From: Parietaria judaica
Lineage: Eukaryota; Streptophyta; Magnoliopsida; Rosales; Urticaceae
Length of the DNA stretch: 64,000 bases
Assembly: GCA_954871525.1 (NCBI GenBank)
Contig: OX940870.1
Coordinates: 15,903,501-15,967,500, forward strand
Direction: 5' to 3'
Of this stretch, positions 1 through 11,978 are shown in pieces (within the stretch, counting starts at the first letter, position 1; every line of letters starts with the position of its first letter). A program made the position numbers and the translations under genes. Below the pieces are notes generated by a model. It had not been told where the DNA came from. It ran no database searches and worked only from the letters and a program-made list of their open reading frames with translations.

Positions 1-880
1 ATTCAAGGCGATGATGGATCGAATTAAGGAAACTAATGAAAGATCGTTGGAATAGTTGAGTAAGAAAACGACGTCGGAGTGGAGTATGTCCAAGTTTGAA
101 TTTCCAACGAAAGTGACATTGTAACTAACAACATTGTCGATTCGTTCAACAATTGTATATTACTTGGAAGAGATCAACAACTAACAAAATTTTTGGAGCA
201 TATTAGAAACTCGCTCATGAATAAGTTTTGCAGGGACCAAGAATATCTTGCTCATTTGATAGGCCCCGCCGGGCCAAGTGTTTTCAAGGCGATTGAGAAG
301 TTTAAGAGGGATGCATCAGACTACTAACCTAGATGGGCAAATCAATTGATCTTTTAGGTTAGCACATTTTAATGATCAATAAAATCTATTGTTATTTATA
401 TATATTTTTTTTCTTAAAACTTTTTATTTAAAAATATTTTGTTAGGTTAGCTACAAAGGCAAAGAGAATTTGGGCGTGTACTTGATAACTGGAGAGTGTA
501 CTTGTAAGGGATGGCAATTGACCGGAATACTATGCTATCACGCTTTGTCTTAAATTTGGGTGGGGAACTGTCACTACAGACTACGTAGACGATATCAACA
601 AGTAAGCTACCCTTGTTGCTCAATATGATGAAGTTAATGCACCAATGACTTCACCAAGAGAAGTGGCCGGGTGTTGGCTAACGCTTCATCTTATTACCAC
701 GTGCTAGACCTATACCCGGATGCCCAAAAAGAAAAACAAAGAAACAAATCGTTGAAGTTACTCACGGTCCGACAAAGTTATCAAGGGTTGGCCAAATAAA
801 TCGTTCCAAAAATTGTTGTTAAGAAGGACACTCTCGGAGATCTTCTAAGAATGCGTCAACAAGTGAGATAAGTGGATCCA
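1..880 (+). pseudogene. MULE (Mutator-like) transposase, decayed C-terminal half
   Basis: Conceptual translation, with several stops and frame changes, gives the C-terminal half of a plant MuDR-type transposase. A segment near 130-320 reads like the conserved block with ESFN/DSFNN, then a 'LEHIRNSLMNKF' stretch. At about 500-545 there is a SWIM-type zinc finger, CTCKGWQLTGILCYHAL (C-x-C...C-x-H). At 770-860 there is a degraded Cys/His zinc knuckle (CC-x-EGHSRRS). This order (transposase core, SWIM, zinc knuckle) is the normal MULE C-terminus. The catalytic DDE core would lie left of the window. Stops near positions 52, 122 and 820 and broken frames around 560-700 show it is dead. Family assignment is firm; exact ends are not. 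Confidence 0.72.
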
Positions 881-1786
881 ATTACACAAGGTTTTTTTTC
901 TAATGCATATAAAGTTTTTTGTGTAATTATTATAGGTTCGAACACCAAAGAAGATTAGGCGACCCTTTAAAGAAAACATGTCGGGCGATTAATTGAAGAG
1001 GAAACAAAGGAAGACGAGGCAGCGGTAATGAGAGCAAACATGCATCGTAGAACCCGTCTGTGTCAGCTCCTCAACCATCCTAGGGACTCAGTTCTTAGGG
1101 TATGCGATTGTTTTAGGCAGTTTTGTACTATCTGTTTTTTTTATGGAAAGTTTAGTATATGCCATATTTTAGAATTGGTTAAAAAAATACGAAGTTATCA
1201 TTACGTGTTTTGACTTTGATGTTAAATGTGTAATCACTTGAAAAAATATTGTTGTAGTTTTATATTTCGGTAATAAGTTGCTTGATTTTATATTATGGTA
1301 TTATGAAAATGGTATGGTTTTATATAAACATATCATTTTTCCGATAAATAAGTTTTAAAATTTCCGTTTTTTATTTAATGTGTCTTCTTAAGTACTCTAA
1401 AGTTTTAAAGTAACAATTTGTTATTTAAGTAATATGTCATTTTTATTGTCTTTCCACGAGGTGTAATTTGATCATTCCACAAGCTGTTGTTTTTCTCCAA
1501 TTTTACCAAATCGTGTTTTTTTTAATCCATAATTCCACAAGGTATCATTTTTTTGTCATTGGTGAATTCATGAGAACCAAAAATGTGTAGAAGAAAATCA
1601 TAGAAAACCAAACTGAGTATTCGTACATTCATCAAACTATTTGTGATACATCCATCAAACCCTTTCAGACATTCAACATTTCATTATTCACATGACTAAT
1701 CAAACAACAAAAAGGAAAAGAAAAAAAAAACATCCCAAAAACACATTGATTCTATCTAATAAAATTATGAACTCCACGATTTTTAT
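881..1786. other. AT-rich gene-free stretch
   Basis: Low-complexity AT-rich DNA with poly-T runs. A 61-codon frame at 1028-1213 has no recognisable domain and looks like chance. A few bases after 940 could be the tail of the MULE remnant. Nothing else is supported. Confidence 0.5.
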
Positions 1787-2115
1787 TTATTCATAGTTCG
1801 CCCAATCGACCAAGTTTTTTTCTAGGAAGATCATCACGGACAACACGCTTTCCCACGTCACGCAGTAGATCAACCCAGTAAAAACACTCACAACCTCTTT
1901 GATTCTGTAAAAAAAAAAAGTGTAAGAATTCAAATTTTGAATAGCTTATAAAGGAAAAGGATGACAATGAACATCTAACTTGAGATCTACAACATCATCA
2001 TAATTTTCTCTAGGGATTATCCACAGTTATAGGAGGAGCGTGATCAAACCACAATCAGACACTAAACCTTGGCGGCTGCGGAGCGACCCGATAGATCCTT
2101 CACCGGCCATGTGTA
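1787..2115 (-). pseudogene. Possible GRF-zinc-finger-like small gene or remnant, two exons
   Basis: On the minus strand a start near 2112 gives a short peptide beginning MAGEGSIGSLRSRQGL followed by a Cys-Gly. A second block near 1915-1787 reads QRGCECFYWVDLL...GKRV and ends in a stop. The second block is preceded by a textbook acceptor (a T run then ACAG at about 1912-1925). The 'CxxFxWVD' pattern resembles the second half of plant GRF-type zinc-finger proteins, which are often associated with transposons. The linking sequence has a stop or intron that I cannot resolve. This is inference from weak similarity. The gene lies beside a MULE transposase remnant, so it could be cargo of that element. 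Confidence 0.28.
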
Positions 2116-2538
2116 AAGAAGAATGTTTCCCCCTAAAGAAGATGAACAAGAAGCGAGACAAAGGTCGAGTGACAGAAGAGGGAGCAAGAGGAGGGATAAG
2201 CACAAGTGAGAAAAAGGAAACGGCTAAATTTAAATTTAGGGAAAAACCATAATACTAAAATTCATAGTGTGTTTTAATTGTTTTATTTATTTCAATTTTT
2301 TTCTTAAATTTAAACGCGTAATGTGGCTTATTGAGATGATGTAGCGGGGATTAAAATGGTAATGTGGTTGCTAGTGAGGTGCCACGTAGGGAGTTAGTAA
2401 CAAAGAAGAATAAAAATGGATGATAGGAACCAAATTACGTAATGGAAAAGGCTTAAGGTACTATAACAACAAACAAAAAAAAAAGCGTAGGCGGATATTT
2501 AATTATTTTTGAAACATTGGGTACTTGTGTCATAGTTC
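2116..2538. other. Gene-free spacer
   Basis: AT-rich spacer left of the nested retrotransposon stack. A 70-codon plus-strand frame at 2040-2252 overlaps the antisense of the GRF-like block and has no domain. Nothing else is seen. Confidence 0.4.
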
Positions 2539-2543
2539 ACCCA

Positions 2544-3080
2544 TGTTAATACAAGAATTTCAATTAACTTAGAGCCTAGTCCATGGTTATAGCGCAAGAA
2601 CAAACCTTATCGTCGCGTAGGCATTCAAAAGTGGATTCAACGAGGGTCGACTAATGTCTCGACTTTGCTGAAGGTGATACGTCGTCTCCAACGATGCACT
2701 ATCTATCTTGTTGATGTATTTCCTTCATCGCTGATGTCTTGGAGACAAGGGATGGCCTGCAAAAATAAAATATTAATTTTACACTCTATCATAACAGCAA
2801 GGCTGCGTACGTACCGACTTATAATCAAGATGGATTAAGTCATCACGTGGTCCAAGGATTAGTGAAATCCGAGGACTAGGGTCCCTCATGAGGGTATGAT
2901 TCCTCGTGGATGAGATCTTCATCGGATGGTTTCGCCTAAGAGTATCAAAGACGAAAGTGATCTTGATGATTCAGAGAGTTTTGATTGAGGTGATCGTCAA
3001 GGGAAAGGCTTCCGACGAGTTCGATGTAAAACCGTGCTCCCTGGCGAGCTTCTGGGTGATGGTGTCGCACTAGCAAGCTT
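2544..3080 (-). repeat. Left (3') LTR fragment of Ty3-C
   Basis: Begins TGTTAATACAAG and aligns over about 540 bp with the start of the right LTR at 26461. It diverges abruptly at about 3080, where gag sequence begins, so the right part of this LTR was deleted together with pol. Confidence 0.6.
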
Positions 3081-3617
3081 TAGGGTCTTAATTTCAAGCT
3101 TGATACACCATAAGTAGGATTTCTCCTTTCTTTGAACCATGGTGCCGGCGAAGCGGGCAATGAACTTCTTTTCGAGCTAGAAGAAAAAAAGGATGCTTGA
3201 CTTGGGCGAGCATTGATGCCAGTCGAATGCGGAGCTAGTAAGGGTTAAGCACAATGCTTGACAAATGACCAAGGCTGAGTACTTCCTCGTTTGCATGGTC
3301 ATCTCGTACTGGACTATGTGGTACACTACATCGCTCTTGTTGTCATAGAATAGGTCCGCAGCAAACATAGGTCATTGATGGCGTCTCCGACGACCAGATA
3401 GTTCCTTCGAGCATGTTGCGGGCGATTTTTTTTCCTTCCTGAGCAGAGCGCAAGTTGTGTATCTCATGTTGCAACCCTTGGAAGAAGTTGAGCATTTCGT
3501 CATCACGTTGTGATTGGCGAGGACTGGCGACCATCTTGGTGACCTTATGGGCGACCTTGAATTTTGTCAATCGATCTTGGAGACCCTCCTGATGATCCCA
3601 TTGGCGACGTTGTGGGT
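3081..3617 (-). pseudogene. gag fragment (middle part) of Ty3-C
   Basis: Minus-strand frames contain the retrotransposon gag signature: YHIVQYEMTMQTRKYSALVICQ (3290-3368) followed, after a frameshift, by a stretch resembling 'ELEKKFIARFAGTMVQRKEKSYLW' (about 3100-3180). The same block in Ty3-1 gag (16518-17129) has YHVVQYQFNM and ELAERFTSRF. Upstream (3343-3570) is the charged helical N-terminal part. The rest of this gag is at 25796-26327, across the inserted copia LTR. Frameshifts and stops make it non-functional. Confidence 0.65.
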
Positions 3618-5073
3618 AGTTATCTTGGAGATCCGGTCTCGGATCCCGAGAATATTATCAAGAAATATGCCTATGAACCATGCGGATAACATTTAAAAAA
3701 TTATTTAAAGCGGAAAAACGTGTTAACCGACCAACAGTCTGGATATCGCATAATAACCCTATTACAAGATCTAATAAATATTAGGTAATTTAATATTCAT
3801 AAATTATTCTTAATAATCTAGTCTATAGGAAATAAATAGAAAGCAGTAAATGGTCGCATTTATTAACCCAATGCATAAGGCCGTACTTCAATTGTCGACT
3901 TGCGGATGCGCATTCTGAACTTGGTAGGGCTCCGGCGGTGCTCAGAGAAACACCCGTGATCTTCCGGCATATTCTATTGGATTCCTCGTACCAAAGCGTG
4001 GGCTTCGCCGGCAGGACTCCGTCACAAACTTTAACTGATGGTTCTTTTTAAGCTTACGGAGAACTAAATCTCTTAAGCCGAACCAGAGAGAGAGGTTAGA
4101 GGAAAAATTTGGACCCTAAAGGATAGGGAGAGTTCAAATTTTTATCAAGGTAAAGGTGTAAAAAATGTGTAGAATGAACTCTCTATATATAGGCTCTGAC
4201 TATAACCAAATAGCAGAAATTCCCTCCCTATTTTTTAATTATATATATTAAATATAATTAATTATTTCAATCCAATGGTTTAGATTTAATCTTATCTAAA
4301 TCCAAAGTCTATAATTAATTAGGGATTTTATCAATCAAAATCTAATATTATCCTATTATCATTAAACGCGATATATATATATGTATATATGATAAAATTT
4401 GAAAACTAATAATCTAGATCCTACAGTTGAGATGAATCTTAAACCGATCTAATGAATAAAATTAATTCAGGATAAAATTAAATGCCCTAAGGCCTGGTAA
4501 AAGCCATAATTCAATTTTATCGTTACCATAATTTTGAAAATTATACTTGTATATGTAATAAATTAATTTCCAATCCGAGGGTAAATATTTAATCTTAAAC
4601 CGATCTAACAAATACAGTTAATTAGGTTATATTTGAAAACCCTAAGCTTGGTCACCAAGCCATTAATTTCGAATCATGGATAGGGTCAAAATCAATTATC
4701 TTAATCCAACGGTTGATATTAAATCCTAACCGATCCATAAATGATCAAAATCACATATATAATAATATTGTAACATCTGTCAATACACAAATAAATAATG
4801 TTCCTAGTAAAAAAATATGACATCACGTTTTCATCTTTTGAAAGTATTCATAGTACATATTATTATTGAATATCATAGTCCAACGTTATACAAATTAAAT
4901 TACATAAAATACTGGTTATATAATCATGGTAAATCGTTGTGGCTGATCCTATGCGGATATATTTTAAAGCTCCTAATAGAATTTTTTATTAAATACAACA
5001 AAAAAAAAATTATAAAGGATATATGTAAGTGATTTATAGTGAGTTATTCTAAATAGATATTTCGAATAACAAC

Positions 5074-6784
5074 TGTTGATGCCGTTTTTTGGATCAAACA
5101 CTGTTGAGGCCCAAGTTGTGGATTCTAGGCCTGGCCCAATGTCGTTGATGACGTGGCGGGCTTCTGTTGACTTTTTGGATGGGCCTAGGATGGCCTTTGT
5201 TCCGGGATGACAGATTTTGATTGTCAATGATAGTTCCTCCTGACCCCCGTTGACTCCGGGACGATTGCCGCTGACTTCAGGGTGATGTTTTAATTGACAG
5301 ATATGGGGGCCCTGAGCAGGCGTTCCTGGCACTAGCCTGGTCAAAGGTCTCTTTGCCGTTCGAGGTCGTAGGCGATTCGGGCTACGCACTACCTGTTACC
5401 ACAGGGCCGGAGGCTGGGGTTACAGGTCCGGGAACCACTCAGATCGTAGGTACCAGCGAACGGGGGAGTGCTTTTGACCAGGGAGTGAACCCTGGGAGGT
5501 TAGACTCTCGACCTGATATGGCCTGTTCTAGTCCGGCCTGGAACTGCCCACAGAGTCACGGTATCTTTTCAGATTCGTGGACTAAGAGACAGAACTTAGG
5601 CCACGCTGAGCTTAGAATAAGGGCAGGTGGGGTCATGGACCTTCCCTAGGATTTTCTCCAGGGGATTCTCCTTAGAACGATCCCTCAGCCGTCCGGATCT
5701 TAGTGGAAATTCCCCTAGGTCAGGCCACTCGTCCTGAATTGTGGGCCCAGGCTCGTGTCCCCAGGCTATACCCTCAGCCGCGCAATGGACTGGAGATAGA
5801 CTGGGCACCGCGTAGAACTGGGCCTATCAGGCGGGCCAAGGACCAAGTAGGAATTTCACCAGGGCTTCTGCTTTTAATCTCTCACTTTTTAGGACTTGAA
5901 AAAAGGGAACACCCGGGGTCAAGGGAAACAGGGGGGTACCCCCTGATTCACCTCAGACGCTCAACATTAGAACGATATTTGAGGGGAGGCAAGTGTATCG
6001 GGGGTAGAGAGAGAGAGAACTCGAGAAGATTCGAGTGAGTTTGAATGAGTTACCTTTTAACTGAACTGAGCTTCTACTTATAGTAGGGTCTGGAGGCCCA
6101 TTTGTAATAAAATATTGTTCCAGAGGGTCCCCGGATAATATTTTAATTATTTTTAGGTCCCTGAATCAAGATGGTTCGATCCCGGCCGTCCGAACGGGAT
6201 TAGAAAGCCCACAAGCCCTCCAAGAGGGCCACTTGCGCACGGCTCAAAGGGCTGGGGTTATCCCCGCCGTACACGTGGCCTTCCACAGCTGGCCTGCTCG
6301 CAAGTGGCGAGGGGCGCGTCCCCAGGTGAGCCCCTGCGCGCGGATCGGGCACATCGTAGCCCTACGTGTGGCCTCGCGCGGGGAGGAGAGCCCACAAGTG
6401 GGCCGACACGACCTCGGGTGGGTCCCGCGCTTTGGGGCAGCACTGTGATCCGCCATGTGGCGCGATGTTGCGTGTTGTCTCGGTCGTGGGGCCCACCGTA
6501 AAGGTGTTCGGGGGTTTTTTTCCCCCGGACGTGTCGTGTGTCCGTTTTTCACAAATTTTATGTCATTTTTTGGTGTTTTCATATTTTTACGACACCGGGA
6601 CACTTTTTGTTTTCGAAAACGGGCCTCCGGAGGGAGTTTTGGGTTTTGAAATTGACTTAATTAATTCAGAATCATAATTAAAAGATCGATTGAATTAATT
6701 AATTAATTAATTAAGGGAATTAATACGATAATTCCCGTTTAATTAATTCGTTTATGAAAATCAATCCCGTTTTTACCCGTAACA
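5074..6784 (-). repeat. 3' LTR of Ty3-1 (1711 bp, full length)
   Basis: Starts TGTTGATGCC and ends CCCGTAACA, an inverted TGTT/AACA pair. It retains a 650-bp segment (5445-6094) absent from the other LTR. That segment holds the only clear minus-strand TATA box (CTATAAGTA at 6075-6083). Confidence 0.93.
6075..6083 (-). promoter_or_regulatory. TATA box of the Ty3-1 LTR promoter
   Basis: CTATAAGTA on the minus strand, followed downstream by a plausible start region near 6045. It is present only in the 3' LTR; the equivalent bases are deleted from the 5' LTR. Confidence 0.5.
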
Positions 6785-6800
6785 TTAACCCCCCAAGTTT
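6785..6800 (-). promoter_or_regulatory. Polypurine tract of Ty3-1
   Basis: Minus strand AACTTGGGGGGTTAA sits immediately upstream of the 3' LTR start (TGTTACGGG). This is the expected position for plus-strand DNA priming. Confidence 0.6.
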
Positions 6801-6827
6801 ACGGGAATTCGCAATTTCCGTGAAAAT

Positions 6828-6836
6828 TCTATAAAT
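6828..6836 (+). promoter_or_regulatory. Putative TATA box driving the Ty3-1 antisense gene
   Basis: TCTATAAAT on the plus strand, 44 bases inside the 3' LTR boundary and upstream of the GC-rich leader of the antisense gene. A comparable plus-strand TATA box precedes the antisense gene of Ty3-2 (55812-55820), which supports a real promoter. Confidence 0.45.
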
Positions 6837-8084
6837 TCGCGGTGGGCCCTTCTCATTTTCACAGTTTTGAGACGGACCCGGCTCACGGACTTACTTAGAA
6901 GTAAGTTTTTTAGCTTCCGTAACTTTTTATTCCGTTAGCCTTTTTGCGTGCCGTTTCTTCCGTTGCGTAGTATTTTCAACGGAGTTTTGCATAGCGTGGT
7001 TTTTGTGTTGCGATCTTCGGATCAATTTTTGTGAAAATCGCGTGGATATCGAGTCGATTTGTGAAAAACCGACTTTGAGTTTACTCTAGAGCCGATGGAG
7101 AACTAGCCGACCGGAGGTCTTGTCGCCCAGCCAGCCACCGCCACCGTCGGGGAGGACCACAATCGAGGTCGACGGGGTTCGGCGAGGTCGTCGTCGGAAG
7201 AGGGCGGCGTCGAGGGAGCCTGAAGGAGCGTGGGCTCGCCTGTGCATGGGTCTGGCGATGTTGGGCCAGCTCTAGGCAGTGCGCCGCAGCTCGTCGTTGC
7301 CGGAGGAGGTTCCCAGGAGGTCTGGGAGGTCACGGCGAGCCCGGTGGTGGTCGTGGCGTGCGACGGTGTGACCGGAGGAGGCCGGTCAGAGTCGGGCCCC
7401 TTGCGGGGGTTTCACGAGGTCGGCCCCGCTCTCGATAGCGCGGGGCGGCTCCTCGTCGCCGGTGGTGGGTCCCCCGAGGACCGGGTGCCCAGGCGACCTC
7501 GTCCGTGGGGTCGCCGCCCGTAGTGGAGGTCGGAGGCGCCAGAATGGGTCGTTGCCCTCCGGGGGGTTTTACCCCTTCGATTTGGAGATGGGGGCCACAG
7601 CAGCGTCCATCACAGGCGAGGGGAGGTTCCCCAATGTCCGGGGGGCCTGGGTGGTCCCGTCTTTGGGGTCGCCGTCCGGCGAGGGGGCCGCGGGTGGCCG
7701 GTGGGAGCGTGGCTCCTCGTCCGTACCTGTGGCGATTGGGATGGCCAGGGAGGCCACGGCGGTGTCTGCCGGCGGCGGAGGGGGCCGGCGCGATGTTTGG
7801 GAACCCGAGACGGTCCCGTTCGTGGTGGTCCCGGCCTCTGGGGAGGCCGTCTGTTGCCGTAGTGGTACGGTTCCCCGTGAGGGGCCGGTCGGGTTTCGGG
7901 ATTCCCCGGTGGGCCCGCGCTCTGCTGGGCCGGGTCCCCGCGGGCCCCACATCCTTAGGCACGCGTCGACATATTTCTGTCCCATCCCGGCGGGGTCCGC
8001 GTATTAGTTTTTGGTCCGAGGTCGAGGGCCAGAAATTCCGCCTCAACCGCTCCCTGAGGGTCTTCTATTCCGGGTTTTAGGCTT
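6837..8084 (+). other. GC-rich leader region of the Ty3-1 antisense gene
   Basis: Strongly GC-rich. It shows long open frames on both strands (for example minus 7330-8046, plus 7462-8007) with Gly/Pro/Arg-rich composition and no domain, as expected of GC-rich DNA with few stop codons. It lies between the putative TATA and the first convincing coding block, so it is probably 5' leader, possibly with introns. Confidence 0.4.
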
Positions 8085-10273
8085 GGCAGTCACCCGTTGG
8101 CGGCCTCTGTGGCTGCCACAATTCGGGCTCTTTCTCCGTCTCCCAGCGGGGTTCTGGAAGACTCGTCTGGCGAGGTCTCCGCTCGGGACCCGCTTATTAT
8201 TCTCGGGTCAGGTCGGAGACCCCCGTTGTAGATACAGGTACTCCTTTGGTTGTTGCAGGTACCCGATCTGTGGTCGTTGACGCGGGAGGGCCGCGTCATA
8301 GAGCCGTCATAGCAGGCGGGTCATGCCCGATTTTTAATCGACGTGATAGGGCGTTTCCTGGAACTGATCTTCAGCCCCCTACTAGATCCTGGTTTGACCC
8401 GCCGCTCGATTTTTCGGACATTGATGTCCCGAGCGATGTCACTCCTCATGACTTGGAGACCTTCTTTCAGGACGAAGGGTTAGCTCTTATTGATGGGGTT
8501 TGTACGCCGGCGGAGGGCTTGTACCCAGCCGGCCTCCCGAGCGGATGGTGGCGGTGCCTCTGGAGAGTATCCGTCAGGGCTTCACCCTTCCGATCCCTCA
8601 TTTGTTGGAGGGGCTTTTGGTCTTCGCCGGCTTGCACCCGATTCAGTTAAGCCCAGGTGCCTTCCGGTTCGTTGCCGGCTGCTACTCGATGTGGCGAGCG
8701 GAACGTGGTCGGGAGTTGTCCGTAGACCAGTTCTTCCAATTCTTCATGTTCCGGCTCCATTGGGGAACGCGGGGGTTCGAGAACTGGTGTGACATTGATT
8801 CTTATCAAGCTCTTAGGGTTTCTGGCTTTCTGTGATGTTTGGACCTTAGCTGGCATAGTCGCTGGGTGTGGGTCCCGGGCACCTATCTGGGCTCGGTGCC
8901 CCGACGCTTGGTTTTTCCTTCATCGCGAACTCGTCCGACCACCGGAGTTATGACTTTGGCAGCCTTTTTATGGCAAAGTTTGTTTCTCCCGGGACTTTGC
9001 TCCTTATTTGGAACGGTCGGCGTGGGTTCGGTCGGGGTGGATCCCGGCCGATCGCCTTCTTGAGCCGCGCTGGAATCTCTTGGTGGGATCCCAGATCTCG
9101 AACGGTGTCTATTTGCCACTTACTTGCTTTCTTTCATATACCCAACCGATAATTCTGCCGTCTTTGCTCGATTTGACATCTGACGCGTTTGTTCTTTTGT
9201 AGGTATGACAGGTAGTAGAGGAGCTTCTAGTGGTGCCGGGCCGTCTTCCGCCGCCCCTCCGGCGAGCCGTGGCCGTCGTGCCACGTGAGGTTCGTCCAGC
9301 GGGGCGGAGCGACGGACCCCTCAGAGGTACACTCGGAGGGTATCTCTTTACTATGGCCCTGGATCTTCGTCGCGGGCCGGGGCGGATTCCGACGATACGC
9401 CTCCGACCCTATACGAGCCGTCGGTCTTCGAATACGCCCCGCCGATGGCGGAGTTGTTGTCCGCGGGTCAGTCCCGCCCCCGGTATGTCCGTTCACGTCG
9501 CATGTTTGCTCTTTTTTGATGTACCTCTGGCTTTCTGTGACTGTATCTTTGACTGTTTGCAGATTCCTTCGGTGTTCTTTGCTGACACTCCTGGGATCGT
9601 TGGCCCTGTCCACGACCTGCGCGTCGAGGGTCTCCTCACGCAGGAGATCGCGTCCCTCAGGCGCCGGCTCGCCGCGGTGGAGCGGGAAAACCAGGAGTAT
9701 AGGATTCGGACCGAGACTGCCCAGCAGGGCATGTCCGTAGCCCTTCGCCTTTTGCGAGAGGCCCAGGAGAGCCGGGATAGGCTGGTGAACCAAATGACCC
9801 GAGGGTTGGTGGAGTTTCACCAAGTCTCTGCTTCCCTGATGACGTCCCGGGCCAAGCTTGAGGCGCTCGAGCTGGAGCTCAAGAATATTTGAAATTGCGC
9901 AGCTCAGGCGGGCGAGGCCCGCTTTTGTGACGGCTTCGCATCGTGCTTCATTGCTTTGGTGATACAAAACATCGGAGTTATGTTTTTTGTTGCCTTTCTG
10001 ACTGAGCAGTTCACCCTCCCTCCGGCTACGTGGGCGTTGCTCGCGCCGTATATTGCCGCCATCCCCAGTCCGAATCCGATGATGGACTTCGAGTTTCCCG
10101 TTGCTGCCCCTGATTTTGGCGTTCCGGCGGGTTTTCAGGATGATTTCAGGGTAGCTGCCAGCAGCGCCGTCGCCGGTGGTGATCAGAAGCCGCCGGAGGG
10201 TTTTGGTGCTCATATTCCTCCGGAGCATGACGGCGGCGAGTATTCCGGGAACAGACACGACCCGGCCGAGTGA
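8085..10273 (+). pseudogene. aORF of Ty3-1: antisense 'putative gypsy-type transposon' protein
   Basis: The gene runs opposite to gag-pol. Joined frames give a Ser-rich N-terminus (about 8090-8240). A conserved domain follows at about 8400-8835, with the core PERMVAVPLESIRQGFTLPI then LEGLLVFAGLHPIQLSPGAFRF. It resembles the plant domain catalogued as putative gypsy-type transposon (Transposase_28). Next come a degraded middle block (8840-9150), a Ser/Gly-rich block (9205-9482) ending at a GTATGT donor, an acceptor at about 9560, and a coiled coil (9600-9892, heptad-rich LTQEIASLRRRLAAVEREN). An acidic/Pro tail runs to a stop at 10273. There is a frameshift near 8508, an in-frame TGA at 9286 (a CGA-to-TGA type change) and another TGA at 9890. 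Function of this family is unknown. Confidence 0.7.
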
Positions 10274-10769
10274 CGCAGCCTCAGCAACTTTTTTCTCTCT
10301 TTTTTTTTTAGCCCGTCAGTGCTAGTGTATCTCCTATTTTTGTCTGCGATCGTAGATCCCGGCGTCTGTGGCGGATTTTTGTATGCGTCTTTTGAGGAAC
10401 TGATTGTAAATAATTGACAATTTTGGTTTCCTCCGGAGATACGTCGGCATATATATGACATCTTCCGTACGCCGATCAGAGCGTGTCGGCTTTTGTAGCG
10501 TATTCAAGGGTTTCTGTATTTTTTCTTGGTTTTACCCCCTCTTTCATTTGTTGCAGGTGCTTATTCTCCTAGGCGGCTCGGCTAGATTTCGAGCCTTCTC
10601 ATCGGTGGGCGTGTTACCGCTTGGTGTGTTTTGTGCTCTGGGTGGGTCTCCACCCCCGGGTTTTCGTCGGGTTTTTTGGGGTGGTACCTCCTGCTTTTAC
10701 ATTTCGTGCCAGAGTCGCGTCTCTAGTCTTGTGGTCCAATCTTTGTACTGTGAGCGGTGTACTATAGTC
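10274..10769. other. Spacer after the Ty3-1 antisense gene
   Basis: T-rich stretch following the aORF stop, likely its 3' UTR. It grades into the tandem repeats. No coding signal is seen beyond chance frames. Confidence 0.4.
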
Positions 10770-11275
10770 TTGGACTCGGTGCCTGGGCCGGCGGGATTGA
10801 GGTCCAGGCCGTGCTAGGACTTTGTGCCGGGAAGACGCTTGTGAGGCGTTTTGGCTTTTCCGAGGTCGGCATTTTCGAGGCGGCTTACTGTCTCGGGTGC
10901 CGAGGTCGGCGCCTGGGAGGGCGGCTTATGGTTTCGGACTTAGGGCCTGAGCAGGTGGGATCGAGGTCCGGGCCGTGCTAGGACTTTGTGTCGAGAGGAC
11001 GCTTGTAAGGCGTTTGGCTTTTCCGAGGTCGGCGCTTTCGATGCGGCTTACTGTCTCGGGTGCCGAGGTCGGCGCCTGGGAGGGCGGCTTATGGTTTTGG
11101 ACTTGGGGCCTGAGCAGGCGGGATCGAGGTCCGGGCCGTGCTAGGACTTTGTGCCGGGAGAACGCTTGTGAGGCGTTTGGCTTTCCGAGGTCGGCGCTTT
11201 CGAGGCGGCTTACTATCTCGGGTGCCGAGGTCGGCGCCTGGGAGGGCGTCTTATGATTTCGGACTTTAAAGCCGG
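10770..11275. repeat. 164-bp tandem repeat array in Ty3-1
   Basis: About three head-to-tail units. The marker GTGCTAGGACTTTGTG recurs at 10811, 10975 and 11138 (spacing 164 and 163). Each unit also carries GTGCCGAGGTCGGCGCCTGG. A degenerate partial copy lies at 11385-11460. The array sits between the 3' ends of the convergent aORF and integrase genes. Tandem arrays in the 3' region of Tat/Ogre elements are known as a source of plant satellites. Confidence 0.85.
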
Positions 11276-11978
11276 AAGCGAGGTTCCGGTTTTTTCGCCA
11301 AATTTTGTGTTATGAACGACTTACGGCCTTGGGCTTTAGTGCCACGTTTTACGCCCATGGTGCTTTTCCAAAGTCGGCGCTTGTGAGCGGCATACTCTCT
11401 CGGAGCCGGTGCTTGGATCGGCGGGATCGAGGTCTGGGCCTTGCAAGTCTTTTTGTGCCAGAATAGGCGGGGTCGGGGCCCGAATCCTACTAGGTCTTTT
11501 ATGCCAAGTGGCGCTGCTTGGCCTTTCTATCGATTTTTGCGCTTTGAGAGGCTTACTTTTTTGGTTTTTTTTGTCTCTGCCTATTCCGGTAACCCCCCCG
11601 TTTTAGAGTAATCGGTTAATGTTAGGAAAAAACTATACAAGTAGAGACTGATATGATAATATAAAAAGGAGAATTCTATTAATTGGCATTTCTTGTGGTG
11701 CCTTCTTTTACATAGGTCGGTTGTCGGGGCTATTCCCGGACCGGCTAGAGTACTTGTGGCGGCGACGTTGGTTTCGGGTGCTTCCCTGCGAGCTTTTTGC
11801 CTGTGCCGGAGTCTTTGTTTTTTCTTTTTTCTTAGCTTCAACCTGGATTGGAACATTCTAGGGGAATTTTTTTCCCCTAAACTGGTCGGGCTCCAAGTCG
11901 TTGCTTAGCTTAATCGGCTCCGTCTTTATTTTTCAGGCATAGCTCTGGGTGTGCGACCTGCCCTTTGTCGTACGCCAT
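11276..11978. other. Spacer between repeats and integrase end in Ty3-1
   Basis: Contains degenerate repeat units to about 11460, then T-rich sequence. It is probably the 3' untranslated region of gag-pol. No domain is found in either strand. Confidence 0.4.

Noticed and set aside
7330..8046. 238-codon minus-strand frame rich in Arg, Pro and Gly
   Set aside because: It lies in the GC-rich leader of the plus-strand antisense gene, with long frames on both strands, no domain and low-complexity composition. It is explained by scarcity of stop codons in GC-rich DNA.
9227..10258. 343-codon minus-strand frame, the longest minus-strand frame not in pol
   Set aside because: It is the exact antisense of the coiled-coil and acidic tail of the Ty3-1 aORF. 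The plus-strand reading has heptads and splice signals, while the minus reading has no domain.
10740..11270. Regularly spaced repeats considered as a CRISPR-like array
   Set aside because: Units are contiguous 164-bp tandem copies without unique spacers, inside a plant retrotransposon.
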